From: IH12 sp041987265
Lineage (GTDB): Bacteria > Pseudomonadota > Alphaproteobacteria > Caulobacterales > Hyphomonadaceae
NCBI GenBank assembly: GCA_041987265.1
Contig: JBHIWT010000107.1
Location: 1 to 11,638, forward strand
DNA: 11,638 nucleotides
Reading direction: 5' to 3'
Part shown: positions 6,919 to 11,638 of the stretch, in pieces
How the letters are laid out: every line of letters begins with the position of its first letter
Numbering within the stretch: position 1 is the stretch's first letter
Translations under genes and position numbers: made by a program
The notes under the pieces: generated by a model
Database searches by the model: none
Told to the model about the DNA's origin: nothing
Seen by the model: only the letters and a program-made list of their open reading frames with translations

Positions 6919-8331
6919 CTAAAGAGCCGCCGCATTGGATTCAGCGCCAACCTGCGTCAGCCAGCTATCGAAATCACGCAACGCGCGTTCCGAAAGCGCC
7001 TGCTTGCGTCGCCGTGCACGTTCAGCGCCCCTGACCCGCTTTCCGTCTTCGGACCGCAGATTGACATTTTCAGCGGGTGGAAACAGGCCAAAGTTTACAT
7101 TCATCGGCTGAAAGCTCTGGCGACCGTCGGTGATGTGACCGCCGCTCAGGTGCGAGAGCAGGGCGCCATGCGCGGTTGTCTCGGCCGGTGGTTCAATTGG
7201 TCGACCGAGCCGTTCTGCCGCTGCCAGACGTCCGGCCATCAATCCCATGGCTGCGCTCTCGACATATCCCTCTACACCAGTGATCTGACCGGCGAAACGG
7301 ATCCGCGGATCGCTCTTGAGACGCATCTCTCGATCGAGAAGCGCAGGTGAATTGAGGAACGTGTTCCGGTGGATCCCGCCCAGACGTGCAAATCTGGCCT
7401 GCTCTAACCCAGGGATCATTCGAAAGATCTCCGTTTGCGCGCCATGACGGAGTTTTGTCTGGAAGCCAACCATATTCCAAAGCGTGCCAAGTCGGTTGTC
7501 CTGACGAAGCTGGACAACGGCGTACGGCTTAGCGTCGGGGGCATGTTGGTTTGTAAGCCCCACCGGCTTCATGGGACCAAACCGCAGTGTTTCATCGCCA
7601 CGCTCGGCCATGACCTCGATCGGCAGGCAGCCCTCGAAATACGGTGTACCTTCCCACTCTTTGAACTCAGTCTTGGGGCCATCCTGCAGCGCCCTGATGA
7701 ATTTTCGGTAGGTTGGCTCGTCCAACGGGCAGTTAATGTAGGCTGCGGTTTCCCCGGATGGGCCCGGTTTGTCGTAGCGAGACTGGCGCCAGGCAATGTC
7801 CATATTGATCGAATCCAGGTGGACGATTGGTGCGATGGCGTCGAAGAATGCGAGGGCGTCCTCGCCGGTATGCTCCAGAATCGACTGGGCAAGACTGTCG
7901 GAAGTCAGTGGTCCAGTTGCAATGATCACCGAAGTCCAGTCGTTGGGCGGCCAGCCCGTGATTTCCTCACGTGCAATCTCGATCAAGGGATGTTCTGCGA
8001 GCGCGCGAGAGACGGCCTCCGAGAAGCCATCCCGATCGACCGCGAGGGCGGACCCGGCCGGTATCTGGTGTCGGTCCGCGGAAGTGATGATTAGGCCGCC
8101 GGCGCGCCGCATTTCTGCATGCAGCAAACCGACAGCGTTGTGCTCGGCGTCGTCCGAACGGAACGAATTGGAGCAAACGAGCTCGGCAAGGAACTCCGTC
8201 TTGTGAGCGTCCGTACCGCGAGTCGGCCGCATCTCATGGATGATCACCGGGACACCTGCGTTCGCAACCTGCCAGGCTGCTTCCGATCCGGCGAGGCCGC
8301 CGCCAACGATATGTACGGGTTCGGTAGTCAT
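6919..8331 (-). CDS. trmFO: Folate/FAD-dependent tRNA (uracil-54-C5)-methyltransferase TrmFO
   Basis: Makes m5U54 in the tRNA T-loop, using methylene-tetrahydrofolate as carbon donor and reduced FAD, unlike the SAM-dependent TrmA of enterobacteria. It has 470 residues. The N-terminal Rossmann motif is IVGGGLAGSEAAWQ (8-21). Family signatures follow: ELVCSNSFRSDD with Cys53, the FEGCLPIEVMAERG segment with Cys235, and LRFGPMKPVGL. Cys53 and Cys235 match the two cysteines (53 and 226) studied in the B. subtilis enzyme. The C-terminal ITGVEGYVESAAMGLMAGRL segment matches the FAD-binding region shared with GidA/MnmG. Length and the paired Cys separate it from MnmG, which is longer. ATG 8331 has only a weak purine tract (AGAGA) upstream. 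It converges on the preceding short synthase-fold gene and diverges from the membrane gene on its right. Confidence 0.97.
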   Translation of the reverse strand: MTTEPVHIVGGGLAGSEAAWQVANAGVPVIIHEMRPTRGTDAHKTEFLAELVCSNSFRSDDAEHNAVGLLHAEMRRAGGLIITSADRHQIPAGSALAVDRDGFSEAVSRALAEHPLIEIAREEITGWPPNDWTSVIIATGPLTSDSLAQSILEHTGEDALAFFDAIAPIVHLDSINMDIAWRQSRYDKPGPSGETAAYINCPLDEPTYRKFIRALQDGPKTEFKEWEGTPYFEGCLPIEVMAERGDETLRFGPMKPVGLTNQHAPDAKPYAVVQLRQDNRLGTLWNMVGFQTKLRHGAQTEIFRMIPGLEQARFARLGGIHRNTFLNSPALLDREMRLKSDPRIRFAGQITGVEGYVESAAMGLMAGRLAAAERLGRPIEPPAETTAHGALLSHLSGGHITDGRQSFQPMNVNFGLFPPAENVNLRSEDGKRVRGAERARRRKQALSERALRDFDSWLTQVGAESNAAAL

Positions 8332-8479
8332 CGACTTGTCTCTGAGTTGCCGCTAACGGACAAAACGCTTCAAATGGACCTAGTTCCGCACTGAGATGGT
8401 TGCGGCAAGAGCCGAGGAAGAAAATTGTTCTAGCCCTTGGCGTGATGACGCGCCTTTGGCGACAAAAAAGAGCCCAGTA
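8332..8479. other. Divergent intergenic region, trmFO / membrane protein
   Basis: About 150 bases between the trmFO start and the preferred start of the next gene. It must hold promoters in both directions, but I see no convincing -35/-10 pair. If the alternative ATG at 8396 is used, the gap shrinks to 64 bases. Confidence 0.35.
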
Positions 8480-9322
8480 ATGACGTCACAGATGCCCACT
8501 TCGGATAAGGTGCCGGTTCTGCAGTGTACGAACCAAGCCTACCAGTTTCTCGCTGAAAACTGGCTTCGATTTCTTCCCCCGTCATTTTTAGTCGGCGCTG
8601 TGTCCACAGCTGGCGCATTGTTGTCCACGGGACCTGTCGCCCAGTTTGGCTTCTCCATCGTCAGCATTCTGGTGGGGCTGGCGTTTGCAGCGGCGGTGGT
8701 GCGCAAACAGCTTTCCAACGAATATCGGCCGCCTATCGGAATGACGCTTGGCGCCGACGAGTTTCGATTGTTCGCGGTGACTATAGCAGTGGTCTTGATG
8801 CTGGTGCCCGCGGGTTTCCTGCTGTTCTCGATCGGTACCGCCGTTCTCGTCGCTCGCCTCGACGTGAGTGAGACCGAATTGGAGCGTCTCTCAACGGACC
8901 CGGAGGCGTTGCGCAGTGCAATTCTCGGCGTCATTGGTCCAGGAGATTTCTGGCTAGCCCTACTGCTTGCCGTGCCGATGCTATGGCTCGCAGCCCGGTT
9001 CTTCCTCGTCAACCCGGGCACAATCGGCGAGGCGCGGATAATCGTACTGGAGTCCTGGCAGTGGACTCGCGGAAACGTGGGTAGGATCACGGTCGCCATG
9101 ATCATCGTGGCTGCGCCATTGGTCGGCTTCAATGTTCTGCTGTTCCTGGCACCATTGGCGACTGCAACGACATCGCTGCCGGTTAGCATCGTCATCATGA
9201 CGGTTGTTGGGGCGGCTTCAGCGTTACTGAGAATACCGTTGATCTCACTGTCGACGATTCTCTATCGCGGGTTGCGTCCGCCGGATCGAGCCGACGATCA
9301 GGAATTAGCTCGCAGTCGCTGA
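8480..9322 (+). CDS. Six-helix integral membrane protein of unknown function
   Basis: Probable inner-membrane protein of 280 residues. Hydrophobic segments lie at about 32-51, 56-76, 97-122, 158-180, 203-230 and 232-258, with polar loops between. The stretch ARFFLVNPGTIGEARIIVLE followed by SWQWTRGNVGRI resembles a pattern I recall from YciC-like and glycerophosphodiester-phosphodiesterase membrane-domain proteins (Ser-Trp, Thr, Gly-Asn before a helix). No catalytic domain is attached. Start: ATG 8480 has AAGAG seven bases upstream (8468-8472) and removes a charged 28-residue leader that would start at ATG 8396; ATG 8492 is also possible. The gene's end overlaps the uvrA end by 18 bases on the opposite strand. 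The membrane prediction is firm; the family link is tentative and the function unknown. Confidence 0.82.
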   Translation: MTSQMPTSDKVPVLQCTNQAYQFLAENWLRFLPPSFLVGAVSTAGALLSTGPVAQFGFSIVSILVGLAFAAAVVRKQLSNEYRPPIGMTLGADEFRLFAVTIAVVLMLVPAGFLLFSIGTAVLVARLDVSETELERLSTDPEALRSAILGVIGPGDFWLALLLAVPMLWLAARFFLVNPGTIGEARIIVLESWQWTRGNVGRITVAMIIVAAPLVGFNVLLFLAPLATATTSLPVSIVIMTVVGAASALLRIPLISLSTILYRGLRPPDRADDQELARSR

Positions 9323-11638
9323 CTTTCGGGGCCGTTTCGCAGCGCCTGTCTTTTTGGCAGGTCTCTTTGCGGGGCTCCGCTTGGACGTAGCGGAGGATTT
9401 CTTCGCCGTCGCGGGTTTTGTCGCCTGTCGTTTCCGCCGATCGTCCTGACGCTTGAATGTTTCCTTCAGGAACTTGCCAGTCCAACTTGCCTCGTTGGCC
9501 GCCACCTCTTCCGGGGTTCCTGTGGCGACTACTTCTCCACCACCATCGCCGCCATCTGGACCGAGATCTATGATCCAATCGGCTGTCTTTATGACGTCGA
9601 GATTATGCTCGATGACTACAACGGAATTTCCATTGTCGACCAACTCCTGGAGCACAGCCAGAAGCGCGCGTACGTCCTCGAAGTGCAGGCCGGTGGTCGG
9701 CTCATCAAGGATGTACATGGTCCGACCGGTCGCGCGCCGCGACAATTCCTTGGCAAGCTTCACACGCTGAGCCTCGCCGCCGGAAAGGGTGGTCGCCTGT
9801 TGTCCGACTTTGACATATCCGAGCCCGACACGAGACAGTGTTTCCATCTTGGATCGTATGGCTGGTACAGCCGCAAAGAATGAGAGCGCTTCGTCCACGG
9901 TCATATCGAGGACCTCCGCGATCGACTTCCCCTTGTATTTCACCTCCAGCGTCTCACGGTTGTAACGTTCTCCTTTGCAAACGTCACAGGTCACATAGAC
10001 GTCCGGGAGGAAGTGCATTTCAATCTTGACCACGCCATCGCCCTGACACGCTTCGCATCGGCCGCCCTTGACGTTGAAAGAAAAGCGGCCGGCCGCGTAA
10101 CCACGCGCCTTGCTCTCCGGCAGTTGCGTAAACCAGTCGCGGATCGGTCCGAATGCGCCGGTATAGGTCGCGGGGTTCGATCGCGGGGTTCGACCAATGG
10201 GCGATTGATCAATATCGATGATCTTGTCGAGGTGTTGAACGCCTTCAATAGACTTGTGTGGTGCGGGCTGCGCGCTCGCGCCGTTGAGCTTTCTGGCAAG
10301 CGCCTTGTAGAGCGTTTCGATGATCAACGTGGACTTGCCGCCACCAGAAACGCCTGTCACGCAAGTCAATGTGGCCAACGGCAGATCAACCGTGACGTTC
10401 TTGAGGTTGTTCCCCGACGCTTCTACAATCTTGACAGCTTTGGTGCGCTTGCCCCAGCGGCGACGATCGGGTATCCCGATGGCCTCGGCTCCTGAAAGGT
10501 ATTTTCCGGTCAGACTATCCGCCGCTTTCAGGATGTCGTCGGGCGTGCCTTGAGCCACCACTTCGCCGCCATGCACGCCTGCACGTGGCCCCATGTCCAC
10601 AACATGATCTGCAGTCAGAATTGCATCCTCATCGTGCTCAACCACCAGCACTGAATTCCCCAGGTCTCGCAGGCGTCTCAACGTTTCAAGCAGGCGCTCG
10701 TTGTCGCGTTGGTGCAGGCCGATTGACGGCTCATCCAGTACATACAACACGCCAGAAAGCCCGGAGCCGATCTGGGAAGCGAGGCGAATTCGCTGACTTT
10801 CGCCACCGGAGAGCGTGCCGGATGATCGCGAAAGGGTAAGATAGTCGAGACCAACAGCGTTCAGGAACTCAAGGCGCTCCCGGATCTCTTTGAGTATGCG
10901 CGACGCAATTTCGTTCTGCTTCTTCGTCAGCTTCTTCGGCAGTGGATCGAACCATTCCAGAGCGGCCCGAATTGATAGTTGCGATATCTCGGCAATCGAA
11001 GCCTTAGCGATTTTGACGCTGAGCGCCTCCGGTCGGAGACGCGCGGCGTTGCAGGCCGAACAGGGAGCCGCCGTCTGATACTTGGCAATTTCGTCACGCA
11101 TCCAGTTACTTTCGGTCTCGCGGAACCGACGCTCGAGATTGCTGATGACGCCTTCGAAAGGTTTGGTGACTTCGTATCGACGCATGCCATCGTCAAATAC
11201 GAACTTGATTTCCTTCTTTCCCGAGCCGTTGAGGATCGCCTGTTGCACATCTGAACTCAGGTCGGCCCACTTGGTATCGAGTTTGAACTTGTAAGCCTTC
11301 CCGAGCGCCTCAAGCTGCTGTTGCTGCAGAGGAGAGCCGCCCTTACTCCAGGGCGCAATAGCGCCTTCTGAAAGTTTCTTTTCAGGATCCGGAAGGACGA
11401 GCGCGGCGTCGACTTTCAGCCGCTCACCCAGGCCATCGCATTTCGGACAAGCGCCGAACGGATTGTTGAATGAAAAGAGCCGCGGCTCAATTTCAGGAAT
11501 CGTGAAACCGGAAACTGGACAGGAAAACTTCGTTGAGAACGTAATCCGATCTCCGGCTTTACCGGTTGCGTTATCACCCGCCATCTCAGCGATTGCCAGC
11601 CCGTCAGCGAGTTCGACAGCGGTTTCAAATCCTTCAGC
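9305..11638 (-). CDS. uvrA: Excinuclease ABC subunit A, N-terminal part missing
   Basis: DNA-damage sensor of nucleotide excision repair, an ATPase that loads UvrB. The frame is open to the right edge; 777 residues are visible and about 210 N-terminal ones, including the first Walker A, are outside. By order (visible numbering): a zinc module with CPVSG (40-44) and CPKC (64-67); a PCSAC zinc motif of the insertion domain; LSGGESQRIRLASQ and LYVLDEPSIGL of the first ABC half; GVSGGGKSTL, the second Walker A; PIGRTPRSNPATYTG; the second zinc finger CEAC...CDVC; and LSGGEAQRVKLAKE with ILDEPTTGLHFED. The stretch after FLKETF is a 49-residue basic tail with 11 Lys and 8 Arg, not present in E. coli UvrA. 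ATG 11584 is internal: the 18 codons upstream continue the UvrA match (AVELADGLAIAE). Its promoter, and any LexA site, are off the window. Confidence 0.97.
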   Translation of the reverse strand, partial: AEGFETAVELADGLAIAEMAGDNATGKAGDRITFSTKFSCPVSGFTIPEIEPRLFSFNNPFGACPKCDGLGERLKVDAALVLPDPEKKLSEGAIAPWSKGGSPLQQQQLEALGKAYKFKLDTKWADLSSDVQQAILNGSGKKEIKFVFDDGMRRYEVTKPFEGVISNLERRFRETESNWMRDEIAKYQTAAPCSACNAARLRPEALSVKIAKASIAEISQLSIRAALEWFDPLPKKLTKKQNEIASRILKEIRERLEFLNAVGLDYLTLSRSSGTLSGGESQRIRLASQIGSGLSGVLYVLDEPSIGLHQRDNERLLETLRRLRDLGNSVLVVEHDEDAILTADHVVDMGPRAGVHGGEVVAQGTPDDILKAADSLTGKYLSGAEAIGIPDRRRWGKRTKAVKIVEASGNNLKNVTVDLPLATLTCVTGVSGGGKSTLIIETLYKALARKLNGASAQPAPHKSIEGVQHLDKIIDIDQSPIGRTPRSNPATYTGAFGPIRDWFTQLPESKARGYAAGRFSFNVKGGRCEACQGDGVVKIEMHFLPDVYVTCDVCKGERYNRETLEVKYKGKSIAEVLDMTVDEALSFFAAVPAIRSKMETLSRVGLGYVKVGQQATTLSGGEAQRVKLAKELSRRATGRTMYILDEPTTGLHFEDVRALLAVLQELVDNGNSVVVIEHNLDVIKTADWIIDLGPDGGDGGGEVVATGTPEEVAANEASWTGKFLKETFKRQDDRRKRQATKPATAKKSSATSKRSPAKRPAKKTGAAKRPRKSATAS
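9308..9454 (-). other. Basic low-complexity tail of UvrA
   Basis: Encodes the last 49 residues of UvrA, made mainly of Lys, Arg, Ala, Pro, Ser and Thr, with 19 basic and 2 acidic residues. Repeated KRSPAKRP / KKTGAAKRPRK-like units resemble histone-H1 or AlgP-type tails. It is in frame with no break, so it is part of the protein and not a frameshift product. Extra non-specific DNA contact is an inference. Confidence 0.75.

Noticed and set aside
7435..8094. Long plus-strand ORF opposite trmFO (219 codons)
   Set aside because: Shadow of trmFO, which matches its family along its full length.
8539..9198. Minus-strand ORF of 219 codons opposite the membrane gene
   Set aside because: Its product is a low-complexity Ser/Thr/Arg/Asn-rich string, as expected from antisense of hydrophobic codons. 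The plus-strand frame shows six clean membrane segments.
9340..9365. Short hairpin CCTGTC-TTTTT-GGCAGG after the membrane gene stop
   Set aside because: Only six pairs including a G-T, the T run is in the loop rather than after the stem, and it lies within uvrA coding sequence.
10170..10195. Near-perfect tandem repeat of CGCGGGGTTCGA within uvrA
   Set aside because: It encodes the universal UvrA motif RTPRSNPAT; the repeat arises from the codons chosen for that motif, not from a repeat element.
11584..11584. ATG at 11584 as the uvrA start
   Set aside because: The frame continues upstream to the window edge with sequence that still matches UvrA, so this is an internal methionine.

Overview
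The window looks like core chromosome of an alphaproteobacterium. It is compact, with G+C that I judge by eye to be in the mid-to-high 50s. Three things point to this group: a folate-dependent TrmFO in a Gram-negative setting, an iron superoxide dismutase, and the order soluble lytic transglycosylase / dapA / smpB / mscS. From memory that order is common in Sphingomonadales and related families. I cannot fix the genus. I see no transposase, integrase, phage gene, tRNA, rRNA, CRISPR array or strong base-composition break, so it reads as ordinary vertically inherited DNA.

Layout from left to right. (1) 1-1847, minus: a secreted soluble lytic transglycosylase, cut by the left edge. (2) 1876-4121, plus: dapA, smpB and mscS, with dapA and smpB overlapping by one base (TGATG) and mscS 78 bases later. 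A perfect-stem bidirectional terminator (4128-4156) closes this block. (3) 4187-6218, minus: a 72-residue acidic protein of unknown function, a DUF4239-like membrane protein and sodB. A 12-bp hairpin lies between sodB and the membrane gene and covers the upstream GTG candidate start. (4) 6278-6910, plus: a short squalene/phytoene-synthase-fold protein that lacks the aspartate-rich motifs. (5) 6919-8331, minus: trmFO. (6) 8480-9322, plus: a six-helix membrane protein. (7) 9305-11638, minus: uvrA, cut by the right edge, with an unusual Lys/Arg-rich C-terminal tail.

Functionally these are housekeeping genes: murein turnover (Slt), diaminopimelate/lysine synthesis (DapA), ribosome rescue (SmpB), osmotic protection (MscS), superoxide defence (SodB), tRNA m5U54 formation (TrmFO) and nucleotide excision repair (UvrA). 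Slt and DapA both bear on peptidoglycan, one on breakdown and one on precursor supply, and they are divergently transcribed from a very short shared region. No multi-gene system of a new type is evident. The less ordinary items are the UvrA tail, the motif-less synthase-fold protein, the small acidic protein and the hairpin at the start of the DUF4239-like gene.

Intergenic space is small throughout. The longest gene-free stretches are about 150 bases (4406-4554 and 8332-8479), and no stretch exceeds 300 bases.
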